Shown one piece after another: positions 17,043-26,425 of a stretch of DNA of 64,000 nt. Both the position numbers and the translations under genes were made by a program. The notes under the pieces were generated by a model that searched no databases, was not told the origin of the DNA, and saw nothing but the letters and a program-made list of their open reading frames with translations. The number at the start of each line of letters is the position of its first letter. Position 1 is the first letter of the stretch. Source of the stretch: Alistipes dispar (GTDB lineage: Bacteria > Bacteroidota > Bacteroidia > Bacteroidales > Rikenellaceae); assembly GCF_006542685.1 (NCBI RefSeq), contig NZ_AP019736.1, forward strand, positions 1-64,000, in the 5' to 3' direction.

Positions 17043-18088
17043 GACCCCTCGAAGAGTTGGTGCGCCCCAACATCCGGGCATTGCGCCCCTACTCCACGGC
17101 CCGCGACGAGTACGCCGGAGGCGAATGCGCCGGGAGTGCCGTCCAGACCTGGCTCGACGCCAATGAAAATCCCTTCGAGAACGGCATCAACCGCTACCCC
17201 GACCCGCACCAGCGGCGGCTCAAGCGGCAGATCGCCGCGCTGAAAGGCATCGGCGAGGAGCGGATTTTCCTCGGCAACGGCAGCGACGAGGCGATCGACC
17301 TGGCCTACCGTATCTTCTGCGTCCCGGGACGCGACAACGCCGTGTCGATCTCCCCCACTTACGGCATGTACCGCGTGGCGGCCGACACGAACGACGTGGA
17401 GCTGCGCGAAGTGCCGCTCGGCGAGGGGTTCTCGCTGCCGGTCGAGGCGCTGCTCGCCGCTGCGGACGAGCGCACGAAACTCCTGTGGCTCTGCTCGCCG
17501 AACAACCCCACGGGCAACGCCTTTCCCGAAGGGGAGATCGAACGACTGCTCGCCGGATTCGACGGGATGGTGGTGCTCGACGAAGCCTACATCGACTTCG
17601 CCGACGGACCGGGATTCCTGCCGCGCCTCGCGGAGTTTCCGAACCTGATCGTCCTGCAGACCTGCTCGAAAGCCTGGGGCATGGCGGGCCTGCGTCTCGG
17701 GCTGGCCTTCGCCTCGGAACCCGTCGCGGAACTTTTCGCAAGGGTCAAATACCCCTACAACATCAACACCCTCGCACAGGAGGCGGCCTCCGAACGGCTC
17801 GCATGGGACATCGCCGGGCAGACCGCCCTGATCCGCAGCGAACGCGCCGCCGTGGCCGAAGCCCTCGCCGGGGCCGCCTGCATCGAACGCGTCTACCCCT
17901 CCGAGGCCAACTTCCTGCTGGTACGCACGCCGGACCCGGACCGTCTCTACGACACCCTGATCGGAGCGGGCATCATCGTCCGCAACCGCTCGCGCATCCC
18001 GGGATGCGCCGGATGCCTGCGCATCACCGTCGGAACCCCCGGGGAGAACGCCCGGCTCATCGAAACCGTCAAAAATTTCAGACCATGA
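17039..18088 (+). CDS. hisC: Histidinol-phosphate aminotransferase
   Basis: 349 residues, a class I/II PLP-dependent aminotransferase. The substrate-binding LDANENPFE is near residue 39, the middle has CSPNNPTGNAF and VLDEAYIDFAD, and the PLP lysine is in TCSKAWGMAGLRLG. It converts imidazole-acetol phosphate and glutamate to histidinol phosphate. It overlaps hisD by 4 nt and hisB by 4 nt. Confidence 0.97.
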   Translation: MRPLEELVRPNIRALRPYSTARDEYAGGECAGSAVQTWLDANENPFENGINRYPDPHQRRLKRQIAALKGIGEERIFLGNGSDEAIDLAYRIFCVPGRDNAVSISPTYGMYRVAADTNDVELREVPLGEGFSLPVEALLAAADERTKLLWLCSPNNPTGNAFPEGEIERLLAGFDGMVVLDEAYIDFADGPGFLPRLAEFPNLIVLQTCSKAWGMAGLRLGLAFASEPVAELFARVKYPYNINTLAQEAASERLAWDIAGQTALIRSERAAVAEALAGAACIERVYPSEANFLLVRTPDPDRLYDTLIGAGIIVRNRSRIPGCAGCLRITVGTPGENARLIETVKNFRP

Positions 18089-19212
18089 AAAAAGCCCTCT
18101 TCATCGACCGCGACGGCACGATCGTCGCCGAACCCGCGGACCAGCAGATCGACAGCCTCGGGAAGCTGGAGTTCGTACCCGGCGCCATCTCGGCGCTGAA
18201 GGCCCTCGCCGGGCTCGATTTCGAGCTGGTGCTGGCCTCGAATCAGGACGGGCTGGGAACCGACGCCTTTCCCGAAGCGGCGTTCCTGCCCGCACACGAA
18301 AAGATGCTCTCGACGCTCCGCGGCGAAGGGATCGAATTCGCCGACCAGTTGATCGACCGCACGTTCGAGCGCGACGGAGCCCCCACGCGAAAGCCCCGCA
18401 CGGGCCTGTTCGGCAACTACCTCGGCGGCGGATACGACCTGGCCGCGAGCTACGTCATCGGCGACCGCGCGACCGACATCCTGCTGGCCCGCAACCTCGG
18501 GGCGCGGGGCATCCTGCTCGCCCCGCGCGGGGAGGGCGAACGGCTGCTGCGCGAAGCGGGGGCCGCGGAGGCCTGCGCACTCGTCACCGACTCGTGGGAG
18601 GAGATCGCCGAGTACATCCGCCGCGGAGAGCGGCGGGTCGAGGTACGGCGCGAAACGCGCGAGACGCGGATCGCCGTGCGCCTCGACCTCGACGGACGCG
18701 GGGCGTCCGGCTGCCGGATCTCGACGGGGCTGCGTTTTCTGGACCACATGCTCGAACAGATCGTCCACCACGGCGGCGTGGCGCTGGACGTGGAGGCCCG
18801 GGGCGACCTCGACGTGGACGAACACCACACGGCGGAGGACGTGGCCATCGCGCTGGGCGAGGCGATCGACCGCGCGCTGGGCTCCAAGGCGGGCATCGCA
18901 CGCTACGGATTCGCCCTGCCGATGGACGACTGCCGGGCGCTGGTGCTCCTCGACTTCGGCGGACGCATCGACTTCGAATGGGACGCGGAATTCCGCCGCG
19001 AACGCATCGGCGACATGCCCACCGAACTGTTCAGCCACTTCTTCCGCTCGCTCTGCTGCGCCGCGCGGTGCAACCTCCAGATCGCGGCCCGCGGCGGAAA
19101 CGAACACCACAAGGCCGAAGCGATCTTCAAGGCCTTCGCCCGCGCCCTGCGGATGGCCGTGGCCCGGCAGGGATTCGGATACGACATACCCAGCAGCAAA
19201 GGAGTCCTATGA
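18085..19212 (+). CDS. hisB: Bifunctional histidinol-phosphatase / imidazoleglycerol-phosphate dehydratase
   Basis: 375 residues. The N-terminal half (about 1-170) is an HAD phosphatase with FIDRDGTI (Asp8, Asp10) and the zinc-loop region. The C-terminal half (about 180-375) is the dehydratase with FLDHMLEQIVHHGG, DEHHTAEDVAIALGEAI and a second metal site near ARGGNEHHKAEAIFKAF. It thus does steps 6 and 8 of the pathway. The same fusion occurs in enterobacteria and many Bacteroidetes. Four-base overlaps join it to hisC and hisH. Confidence 0.97.
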   Translation: MKKALFIDRDGTIVAEPADQQIDSLGKLEFVPGAISALKALAGLDFELVLASNQDGLGTDAFPEAAFLPAHEKMLSTLRGEGIEFADQLIDRTFERDGAPTRKPRTGLFGNYLGGGYDLAASYVIGDRATDILLARNLGARGILLAPRGEGERLLREAGAAEACALVTDSWEEIAEYIRRGERRVEVRRETRETRIAVRLDLDGRGASGCRISTGLRFLDHMLEQIVHHGGVALDVEARGDLDVDEHHTAEDVAIALGEAIDRALGSKAGIARYGFALPMDDCRALVLLDFGGRIDFEWDAEFRRERIGDMPTELFSHFFRSLCCAARCNLQIAARGGNEHHKAEAIFKAFARALRMAVARQGFGYDIPSSKGVL

Positions 19213-19808
19213 TAGCGGTGGTCGATTACGATACGGGTAACCTGCGCTCGGTGGCCGAAGCGCTGCGACGTGCAGGCGCGGAGTTCCGCCTCACGGCCGA
19301 CCAAAGGCTGCTGCGCGAAGCGGAAAGGGTGATCCTCCCCGGAGTCGGCGAGGCATCGTCCGCCATGCAAAGGCTCCGCGAACGGGAGCTCGACCGGGTG
19401 ATTCCCTCGCTCGCGCAGCCCGTGCTGGGCATCTGCATCGGGATGCAGCTCATGTGCCTTTCGAGCGAGGAGGGCGACACCCGCTGCATGGGCATCTTCC
19501 CGGCACGGGTGCGGCGGCTGCCCGCCGCCGCGCCGGACGGCGGACGGATCAAGGTCCCCCACGTGGGCTGGGACACGCTCTCCGGCCTGCGGTCGCCGCT
19601 GTTCGACGGGCTGGACGAGGGGGCGTATGTCTATTACGTACACTCGTTCGCCGCGGAACCCTGCGCGGAGACCGTCGCCGTGACCGACTACGGCGGGCCG
19701 TTCAGCGCGGCACTCGCGTGCGGCAACTTCTTCGGCGTGCAGTTCCACCCCGAAAAGAGCGGGGAGACGGGTGCGCGCATACTTCGCAATTTTCTGAACA
19801 TGAAATGA
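19209..19808 (+). CDS. hisH: Imidazole glycerol phosphate synthase, glutaminase subunit
   Basis: 199 residues, a class I glutamine amidotransferase. The catalytic Cys is C76 in LGICIGMQLM; the His-Glu pair is in QFHPEKSG. It supplies ammonia to HisF. The start overlaps the hisB stop codon by 4 nt. Confidence 0.97.
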   Translation: MIAVVDYDTGNLRSVAEALRRAGAEFRLTADQRLLREAERVILPGVGEASSAMQRLRERELDRVIPSLAQPVLGICIGMQLMCLSSEEGDTRCMGIFPARVRRLPAAAPDGGRIKVPHVGWDTLSGLRSPLFDGLDEGAYVYYVHSFAAEPCAETVAVTDYGGPFSAALACGNFFGVQFHPEKSGETGARILRNFLNMK

Positions 19809-19821
19809 AACGACTTTACGC

Positions 19822-20550
19822 ATGATCGAAATGATTCCCGCAACGGACCTCATCGGCGGCCGCTGCGTCCGCCTCACGCAAGGCGACTATACGAGCCGGA
19901 AAACCTACTACCGCGACCCGCTCGAAGCGGCGCTGCGCTTCGAAGAGGCGGGCGCACGCCGCCTACACATGGTCGATCTCGACGGCGCGAAGGCCGCCGA
20001 ACCGCAAAACCTGGCGGTATTGGAACGCATCGCCGCGAAAACCTCGCTCGAGGTGCAGTACGGCGGCGGCATCAAGAGCCGCGCAGCGCTGCGCAGCGTC
20101 TTCGACGCCGGGGCGCGCCGGGCCGTCTGCGGTAGCGTCGCGGTGCGCGAACCGGAGCTGTTCGCCCGGTGGATCGCGGAGTTCGGCCCCGAACGCCTGA
20201 TCCTCGGGGCCGACGTCCGCGACGGCGTCGTGGCGATCCAGGGCTGGACGGAGCGTTCGGAACGCACGGCGCCCGAGCTGATCGAAACGTTCCTGCCGGC
20301 GGGGCTCAGGCAGGTCGTCTGCACGGACATCTCGCGCGACGGAATGCTCTGCGGCCCGGCAGTCGCCCTCTACGCCGACCTGCAGAGGCGGTTCCCGCAG
20401 GTCGAAATCACCGTCAGCGGCGGCGTCTCGTCGCCGGACGACATCGCGCGGCTGGAGCGCGAAGGGCTGCGCAGCGTCATCGTCGGCAAAGCCCTCTACG
20501 AAGGCCGCATCACCCTCGAAAAACCCGGACCATGCTCGCCAAACGCATAA
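19822..20550 (+). CDS. hisA: ProFAR isomerase
   Basis: 242 residues, a TIM barrel that isomerises ProFAR to PRFAR. The first strand has MIPATDLIGGRCVRL with the catalytic Asp9; the usual form is IPAIDIIDGKCVRL. The phosphate-binding repeats QYGGGIKSRAAL and VSGGVSSPDDIARL are present, with YEGRITLEK near the end. The 3' end overlaps hisF by 19 nt. Confidence 0.97.
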   Translation: MIEMIPATDLIGGRCVRLTQGDYTSRKTYYRDPLEAALRFEEAGARRLHMVDLDGAKAAEPQNLAVLERIAAKTSLEVQYGGGIKSRAALRSVFDAGARRAVCGSVAVREPELFARWIAEFGPERLILGADVRDGVVAIQGWTERSERTAPELIETFLPAGLRQVVCTDISRDGMLCGPAVALYADLQRRFPQVEITVSGGVSSPDDIARLEREGLRSVIVGKALYEGRITLEKPGPCSPNA

Positions 20551-21284
20551 TCCCCTGCCTCGACATCCGCGACGGCCAGACCGTCAAGGGAATCAACTTC
20601 ACCGCACTGCGGCAGGTCGGGGACCCCGTGGAGCTGGGGGCGAAATACGCCGCCGAAGGGGCCGACGAACTGGTGTATCTCGACATCAGCGCCTCGGAGG
20701 AGGGACGCCGCACCTTCACGGGACTGGTATCGCGCATCGCCGCGCGGATCGACATCCCTTTCACCGTCGGGGGCGGCATCGCGTCGGCCGAAGACGCCGC
20801 CCGGCTGCTCGACGCCGGAGCGGACAAGGTGTCGCTCAACAGCGCGGCCGTCGCGAATCCGGCGCTCATCGACCTGCTGGCGGCCCGGTACGGGTCGCAG
20901 TTCGTCGTGGCGGCGATCGACGCCCGGAAGACCGGCGAACGCTGGCAGGTGACGACCCACGGCGGCAAGCGGGCCACGGAACGCGAACTGTTCGAATGGG
21001 CCCGGGAGGTCGCCGACCGGGGCGCCGGAGAGATTCTCTTCACCTCGATGGACCACGACGGCACGCGGAACGGCTATCCGTGCGACCTGTTCGCCCGACT
21101 GGCCGAACTGCCGATCCCGGTCATCGCCTCGGGCGGCGCGGGATGCGTCGGGCATATCGCCGACGTGCTGACGCGCGGCAGAGCCGACGCGGCACTGGCG
21201 GCCAGCATCTTCCACTACGGGGAAATCCCGATTCCCGTCCTCAAGCGCGAGTTGAGGAAAATGAATATAAACGTCAGACTATAA
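20532..21284 (+). CDS. hisF: Imidazole glycerol phosphate synthase, cyclase subunit
   Basis: 250 residues, a TIM barrel. It has LAKRIIPCLDIRDGQTVKGINF with the catalytic Asp11, GGGIASAEDAARLLDAGADKVS and LFTSMDHDGTRNGY with the second catalytic Asp. It closes the imidazole ring using ammonia from HisH. The start inside hisA is fixed by the conserved MLAKRIIPCLD. Confidence 0.97.
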   Translation: MLAKRIIPCLDIRDGQTVKGINFTALRQVGDPVELGAKYAAEGADELVYLDISASEEGRRTFTGLVSRIAARIDIPFTVGGGIASAEDAARLLDAGADKVSLNSAAVANPALIDLLAARYGSQFVVAAIDARKTGERWQVTTHGGKRATERELFEWAREVADRGAGEILFTSMDHDGTRNGYPCDLFARLAELPIPVIASGGAGCVGHIADVLTRGRADAALAASIFHYGEIPIPVLKRELRKMNINVRL

Positions 21285-21300
21285 ACAAAACAGAGAAAAC

Positions 21301-21921
21301 ATGAAAATCACAGCGAAACCCTTTTCGGAACTCGATGCCGAAAAGCTCCCCGACGGGCTCGTTCCCGCCGTCATTCAGGACGACCGCACCCTGCAGGTGC
21401 TCATGCTGGGCTACATGAACCGCGAAGCCTATGAGAAAAGCCTCGCCGAAGGACGCGTCACCTTTTACAGCCGCACGCGCCGCCGCCTTTGGACGAAGGG
21501 CGAGACGAGCGGCAACTGGCTCGACATCGTTTCCGTGGCGGCGGACTGCGACAACGACACGCTGCTCATAAGGGTCATCCCCCACGGCCCGACCTGCCAT
21601 ACGGGGTCGAAAAGCTGTTTCGGAGCGGCCCTGCCCGAAACGGAAGGGTTCATCCGCTACCTGCAAAGCGTCATCCGCGGCCGGCACGCCGAAATGCCCG
21701 AAGGCTCCTACACCTCGAAACTCTTCACGCGCGGTGTGAACAAGATCGCCCAGAAGGTCGGCGAGGAGGCCGTGGAGACGGTGATCGAGGCCGTAGCGAA
21801 GAATCGCGAGGCGATGATCTACGAAGCCTCGGACCTCATATACCACCTGCTCGTGCTGCTCGAAGCCACCGGGTGCTCGATCGCGGACCTCGAGAAGGAA
21901 CTGGCGCGCAGACATGCCTGA
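21301..21921 (+). CDS. hisIE: Bifunctional phosphoribosyl-AMP cyclohydrolase / phosphoribosyl-ATP pyrophosphatase
   Basis: 206 residues. The N-terminal cyclohydrolase (about 1-110) has LGYMNREAYEKSL, FYSRTRRRLWTKGETSGNWL, CDNDTLL and CHTGSKSCF zinc ligands. The C-terminal pyrophosphatase (about 120-206) has SYTSKLF and EEAVETVIEAVAKNREAMIYEASDLIYHLLVLL. It carries out steps 2 and 3. Last gene of the operon. Confidence 0.97.
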   Translation: MKITAKPFSELDAEKLPDGLVPAVIQDDRTLQVLMLGYMNREAYEKSLAEGRVTFYSRTRRRLWTKGETSGNWLDIVSVAADCDNDTLLIRVIPHGPTCHTGSKSCFGAALPETEGFIRYLQSVIRGRHAEMPEGSYTSKLFTRGVNKIAQKVGEEAVETVIEAVAKNREAMIYEASDLIYHLLVLLEATGCSIADLEKELARRHA

Positions 21922-22003
21922 AGAACGCCCGCCGGAATCGGAAGGACGGACCGGAAAGACCCGAACGCCAAACGGCCCCGGAAAGGCCCGCAGCCGGACG
22001 AAA

Positions 22004-22036
22004 AACGCCCCTGCCGCATTGCACGGCAGGGGCGTT
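22004..22036. terminator. Terminator between hisIE and argS
   Basis: A 13-bp perfect stem (AACGCCCCTGCCG / CGGCAGGGGCGTT) with a 7-nt loop, flanked by AAAAA on the left. The minus-strand argS transcript therefore ends in a T-run, and the hairpin probably stops both convergent operons. Its core is almost identical to the hairpin at 46399-46431. Confidence 0.88.
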
Positions 22037-22062
22037 CGTTCGCGTCCCCGGAAGCGGTCCGA

Positions 22063-23853
22063 TCACATGCGTTCGGGGACGTCGATGCCCAGCAGGCGCA
22101 TGCCGCTGCGAATGACGCGGGCGACCTGCCCGGCCAGCCGCAGACGCATCCGGCGCACGGCGGGGTTCTCCTCCCGGAGAATCGAATGATCGTGGTAGTA
22201 GCCGTTGAAGGTCTTGGCCAGTTCGTAAACATAGGCTCCGACGATCGAAGGGGCGAAACTGTCGCCCGCGGCCTTCACCACGGCAGGGTATTCCGTCAGC
22301 GATTTGACGAGGGCGATCTCCTCCGGCAGGTAGTCCGCGGCGGCTCCGTCGCCGTCGCCCTCAAGACCGATGCCCGCCTCGGCGGCCTTGCGCAGCACGG
22401 AACGGATGCGTGCATGGGTGTACTGGATGAAAGGGCCCGTATTGCCGTTGAAGTCGATCGACTCGCGCGGGTCGAAGAGCATCGTCTTCCTGGGATCGAC
22501 CTTGAGGATGAAGTACTTCAGCGCCCCGAGGCCCACCATCGCCGAAACGGCATCGGCCTCCTCCTCCGTGCAGCCGTCCAGCTTGCCCAGTTCGGCCGAC
22601 ATCTCGCGCGCGGTCTGCACCATCGCGGCGATCAGGTCGTCGGCATCGACCACCGTGCCCTCGCGCGACTTCATCTTGCCCTCGGGCAGCTCGACCATAC
22701 CGTAGGAGAGGTGCGTGATATGATCGCTCCACTCGGCGTAGCCCAGCTTCTTGAGAACCAGTTTCAACACCTGGAAGTGGTAGTTCTGCTCGTTGCCCAC
22801 GACATAGATCATGTCGTCGAGCCGGTTGTCCTCGAAACGGCGGTAGGCCGTACCGAGGTCCTGCGTCATGTAAACCGACGTGCCGTCGCCGCGCAGCAGC
22901 AGCTTCTCGTCCAGCCCGTCGCCCGTGAGGTCGATCCACACCGAATTGTCCGGGCGGCGGTAGAAGACGCCCTTGACAAGGCCCTCCTCGACGAGCGACT
23001 TGCCCAGCAGGTAGGTCTGCGACTCGTAGTAAACCTTGTCGAAATCGACCCCCAATGCCTTGTAGGTCACGTCGAAGCCCTCGTAAACCCAACCGTTCAT
23101 CGTCTCCCAGAGCGAATAGACCTCCGGATCCTTCGCCTCCCAGCGGCGCAACATCTCCTGCGCCTCGCGCATGATCGGCGCATTCCGCTTGGCCTCGTCC
23201 TCCGACTGCCCGGCGGCCACGAGTTCCCTGACCTGCTCCTTGTAGTGCTTGTCGAACTCGACGTAGTACTTGCCTACGAGGTGGTCGCCCTTCATGCCCG
23301 ACGAGGCGGGGGTCTCGCCGCCGCCGTAGAGTTTCCACGCCAGCATCGACTTGCAGATATGGATGCCGCGGTCGTTCACCAGGTTGGCCTTGATGACCGT
23401 GTGGCCGTTGGCCGCGAGGATCTGCGCCACGGAGTAGCCCAGCAGGTTATTGCGGATATGGCCCAGGTGCAACGGCTTGTTGGTGTTGGGCGACGAGTAC
23501 TCGATCATCACGGTGCGACCCGTCGGCGCAGCCTGGCCGAAATGGTCGTCGGCGGCGATCTCCTCGAAGCGGGCCGCCCAGAACGCGCCGTCGAGCGAGA
23601 GGTTCAGGAATCCCTTGATGACGTTGAACGACGCGATCTCCGGCACGTGGGCCGTCATGTATTCGCCTATCTCGGTCGCAGTGGCCTCGGGCGACTTGCG
23701 GCTGCGGCGCAGCAGCGGAAAGGTCACGAGGGTATAGTCGCCCTCGAATTCCCTGCGGGTTTTCTGAATCTGCAACTGCTCGCCCGAAAGCTCGCCGTAA
23801 AGCGCCTCCACCGAACGGCGGACCGCATCCGAGATAAAGGTTTCGATATTCAT
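22063..23853 (-). CDS. argS: Arginyl-tRNA synthetase
   Basis: 596 residues, class I. The N-terminal additional domain is followed by the HIGH variant HLGHIRNN in SSPNTNKPLHLGHIRN, and by KMKSREGTVVDADDL in the KMSKS position, a form usual in Bacteroidetes. The C-terminal anticodon-binding helical domain ends in RVIRSGMRLLGIDVPERM. It charges tRNA-Arg. It has its own promoter, divergent from the CNNM gene. Confidence 0.98.
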   Translation of the reverse strand: MNIETFISDAVRRSVEALYGELSGEQLQIQKTRREFEGDYTLVTFPLLRRSRKSPEATATEIGEYMTAHVPEIASFNVIKGFLNLSLDGAFWAARFEEIAADDHFGQAAPTGRTVMIEYSSPNTNKPLHLGHIRNNLLGYSVAQILAANGHTVIKANLVNDRGIHICKSMLAWKLYGGGETPASSGMKGDHLVGKYYVEFDKHYKEQVRELVAAGQSEDEAKRNAPIMREAQEMLRRWEAKDPEVYSLWETMNGWVYEGFDVTYKALGVDFDKVYYESQTYLLGKSLVEEGLVKGVFYRRPDNSVWIDLTGDGLDEKLLLRGDGTSVYMTQDLGTAYRRFEDNRLDDMIYVVGNEQNYHFQVLKLVLKKLGYAEWSDHITHLSYGMVELPEGKMKSREGTVVDADDLIAAMVQTAREMSAELGKLDGCTEEEADAVSAMVGLGALKYFILKVDPRKTMLFDPRESIDFNGNTGPFIQYTHARIRSVLRKAAEAGIGLEGDGDGAAADYLPEEIALVKSLTEYPAVVKAAGDSFAPSIVGAYVYELAKTFNGYYHDHSILREENPAVRRMRLRLAGQVARVIRSGMRLLGIDVPERM

Positions 23854-23878
23854 TGTGTGCTCTGCGATTTTTCGCCTG

Positions 23879-23908
23879 CAAATTTAGCGATTTTCGACGA
23901 ATAATCAA
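23879..23908 (-). promoter_or_regulatory. Promoter of argS
   Basis: On the minus strand TTG (23906-23908), 19 nt, TAAATTTG (23879-23886), about 25 nt before the argS start. Confidence 0.8.
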
Positions 23909-23951
23909 TTCCCGGGGGCGGGAATCTCCCCAATATCGGAAAACATTGCCT

Positions 23952-23959
23952 ATCTTTGC
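23952..23959 (+). promoter_or_regulatory. -7 box upstream of the CNNM/CorC gene
   Basis: TATCTTTG on the plus strand, about 100 nt before the ATG at 24063. A matching -33 element is not obvious. Confidence 0.5.
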
Positions 23960-24062
23960 GGAAAATAACCCGCGCGATGCGGGCGGCAGGCCCCGGCCGG
24001 GCCGTATCCGTCCCTTCGGAACCGCCGCCGTCCGCCGCCGGAAAACGACCAACACTCGTCAG

Positions 24063-25349
24063 ATGGAAATACTGATCATTCTGTTACTGATCCTGCTGAA
24101 CGGCCTGTTCGCCATGTCGGAAATCGCCTTCATCTCGGCGCGCCGTTCGAACCTCGAAATGCAGGCCCGGCAGGGCAGCGCGTCGGCGCGGCAGGCGCTC
24201 AAACTCGCCCGGGACCCGGACCGGTTCCTCTCGACCATCCAGATCGGCATCACGCTGATCGGCATCCTCACGGGTATCTACTCGGGCGATGCGCTGGCCG
24301 GCAAGGCGGGCGCGGAGCTGGCGCGGCTGGGTATTCCGATCGCCACGGCCACCCTCGCGGCGCAGTTCGCCATCGTCATCGTCGTCACCTACCTCACGCT
24401 CATCTTCGGCGAGCTGGTTCCCAAACGGATCGGCATGAACGCCGCCGAACGCATGGCCAAGATCATGGCCCGCCCGATGCGGCTGCTCGCGGCCGCGGCC
24501 TCGCCGTTCGTCTGGCTGCTCTCCAAGAGCACGGCAGGCGTGACCCGCCTGCTCGGACTGCGCGAGGCCGAAACGAAGGTCACCGAGGCGGAAATCCGCT
24601 CGATCATCCAGGAGGGGGCCGAGGACGGCGAGGTGCAGCAGGTCGAACAGCAGATCGTCGGCCGGGTCTTCTCGCTGGGCGACCGCACGGTGGAGTCGAT
24701 CATGACCCACCGCAGCGAAATGGTGTGGCTCGACGCGGCGATGAGCGCGCAGCAGATCCGCGAGAAGGTCGCCGCCGAGCCGCACAACCGCTACCCGGTG
24801 GGAGACGGAACGCTCGACAGACTGCTCGGCGTGGTTTACCTAAAGGACCTGTTCGTACACCTCCCCGACGAAGGGTTCGACCTGCGCGCGCTGATCGAGC
24901 CGGCCAAGTTCTTCCACGAGGGTTTCGAGGTTTACAATGCCCTCGAACAGTTGCGCAACGAACAGTTGGGATACGGCATCATCTGCGACGAATTCGGCGT
25001 GACGCGCGGCATCATCACCTTGCGCGACATCTTCGAGGCGCTCGTGGGCGAGCTGCCCGAGCAGAGCGAGGAGCCGGACATCGTTCCGCGCGAGGACGGC
25101 AGTTGCCTGGTGGACGGGCAATGCCCGTTCTACGACTTCCTGCTCCACTTCGGTGCCGAGGAGGAGCACCCCACCAACGCCTACAACACCGTCAGCGGCC
25201 TGATCCTCGATCAACTGAAGCACATCCCGACAACCGGAGAGCGGCTGCAATGGGGCGGTTTCGGATTCGAGATCGTGGACATGGACGGCGCACGCATCGA
25301 CAAAATACTCATCACGCGCATCCCGGAAGACCCGGCACAAGAGGTATGA
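24063..25349 (+). CDS. CNNM/HlyC-CorC family membrane protein
   Basis: 428 residues. The N-terminal DUF21/CNNM membrane domain (about 1-190, three to four helices) opens with ILIILLLILLNGLFAMSEIAFISARRS. Two CBS domains follow (about 205-330, SIMTHRSEMVWLD ... GVTRGIITLRDIFEALVGE) and then a CorC/HlyC domain at the C-terminus. Family members act in magnesium or cobalt transport; GldE in gliding Bacteroidetes is a relative. The ATG is fixed by the first membrane helix. The stop codon overlaps the dus start (ATGA). Confidence 0.9.
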   Translation: MEILIILLLILLNGLFAMSEIAFISARRSNLEMQARQGSASARQALKLARDPDRFLSTIQIGITLIGILTGIYSGDALAGKAGAELARLGIPIATATLAAQFAIVIVVTYLTLIFGELVPKRIGMNAAERMAKIMARPMRLLAAAASPFVWLLSKSTAGVTRLLGLREAETKVTEAEIRSIIQEGAEDGEVQQVEQQIVGRVFSLGDRTVESIMTHRSEMVWLDAAMSAQQIREKVAAEPHNRYPVGDGTLDRLLGVVYLKDLFVHLPDEGFDLRALIEPAKFFHEGFEVYNALEQLRNEQLGYGIICDEFGVTRGIITLRDIFEALVGELPEQSEEPDIVPREDGSCLVDGQCPFYDFLLHFGAEEEHPTNAYNTVSGLILDQLKHIPTTGERLQWGGFGFEIVDMDGARIDKILITRIPEDPAQEV

Positions 25350-26368
25350 AAATAGCGGACATCGAATTGGGCGAGAAGCCGCTTCTGCTGGCTCCGATGG
25401 AGGACGTGACGGACCCGTCGTTCCGTTACATGTGCAAACGGTTCGGGGCCGACGTGGTTTACACGGAGTTCATCTCCTCGGACGGTCTGATCCGCGACGC
25501 GGCCAAATCGCTCCGCAAGCTCGAGATCGACGAGGCGGAACGCCCCGTGGGCATCCAGATTTACGGCCACCTCGTCGAACCGATGGTCGAGGCGGCGCGG
25601 ATGGCCGAAGCGGCCGGGCCGGACATCATCGACATCAACTTCGGCTGCCCGGTGAAGAAGATCGCCGGACGGGGAGCCGGATCGGGCATGATGCGCGACG
25701 TGCCGCTGATGGTCGAAATGACGCGGCGGATCGTCGGGGCGGTGAACAAACCCGTGACGGTGAAAACACGCCTCGGATGGGACGACGAGTCGAAAAATAT
25801 CGAGGAGATCGCCCTCCGCCTGCAGGACACGGGCATCGCCGCGCTGACGATTCACGGCCGCACGCGCGCACAGATGTACCGAGGCGAAGCGGACTGGACG
25901 CTGATCGGCCGGGTGAAGAACAACCCGCAGATACGCATTCCGATCATCGGCAACGGCGACGTGGATTCGGGACCGAAGGCGGCCGAAATGTTCGAACGCT
26001 ACGGCGTGGACGGCGTGATGATCGGCCGCGCGACCTACGGCCGGCCGTGGATCTTCCGCGAGGTGAAGCACTTCCTCCGGACGGGCGAGGTGCTGCCCCA
26101 GCCGTCGGTCGCGGAGCGGGTGGAGATCGCCCGGGAGCACCTGGGCAAGTCGCTCGAGGTCAAAGGCCCGCACGTGGGGATTCTGGAAATGCGCCGCCAC
26201 CTGACCAACTACTTCAAGGGGCTGCCCGATTTCAAGGCCACGCGCCTCAAACTCGTGACGTCGCTCGATCCCGACGAACTCTACTCCACGCTCGACTTCA
26301 TCGCCGAGCGCTGGGGAGACTTCGACCTCTCGGGCACGGTCCCCGCGCCGCTGTCGCACGACCTCTGA
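25346..26368 (+). CDS. dus: tRNA-dihydrouridine synthase
   Basis: 340 residues. An FMN-binding TIM barrel with LLLAPMEDVTDPSFR, the signature DINFGCPVKKIAGRGAGSG with the catalytic Cys, THGRTRAQMYRGEADW and IGNGDVDSGPKA. It reduces specific uridines in tRNA. The DusB subgroup is likely from the motif set. It overlaps the CNNM gene by 4 nt. Confidence 0.94.
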   Translation: MKIADIELGEKPLLLAPMEDVTDPSFRYMCKRFGADVVYTEFISSDGLIRDAAKSLRKLEIDEAERPVGIQIYGHLVEPMVEAARMAEAAGPDIIDINFGCPVKKIAGRGAGSGMMRDVPLMVEMTRRIVGAVNKPVTVKTRLGWDDESKNIEEIALRLQDTGIAALTIHGRTRAQMYRGEADWTLIGRVKNNPQIRIPIIGNGDVDSGPKAAEMFERYGVDGVMIGRATYGRPWIFREVKHFLRTGEVLPQPSVAERVEIAREHLGKSLEVKGPHVGILEMRRHLTNYFKGLPDFKATRLKLVTSLDPDELYSTLDFIAERWGDFDLSGTVPAPLSHDL

Positions 26369-26425
26369 CAGCGGGGAACCGCAGCCAGACAGGGAGAGGC
26401 GGCGGTAACGGCCGTATTCATGCCG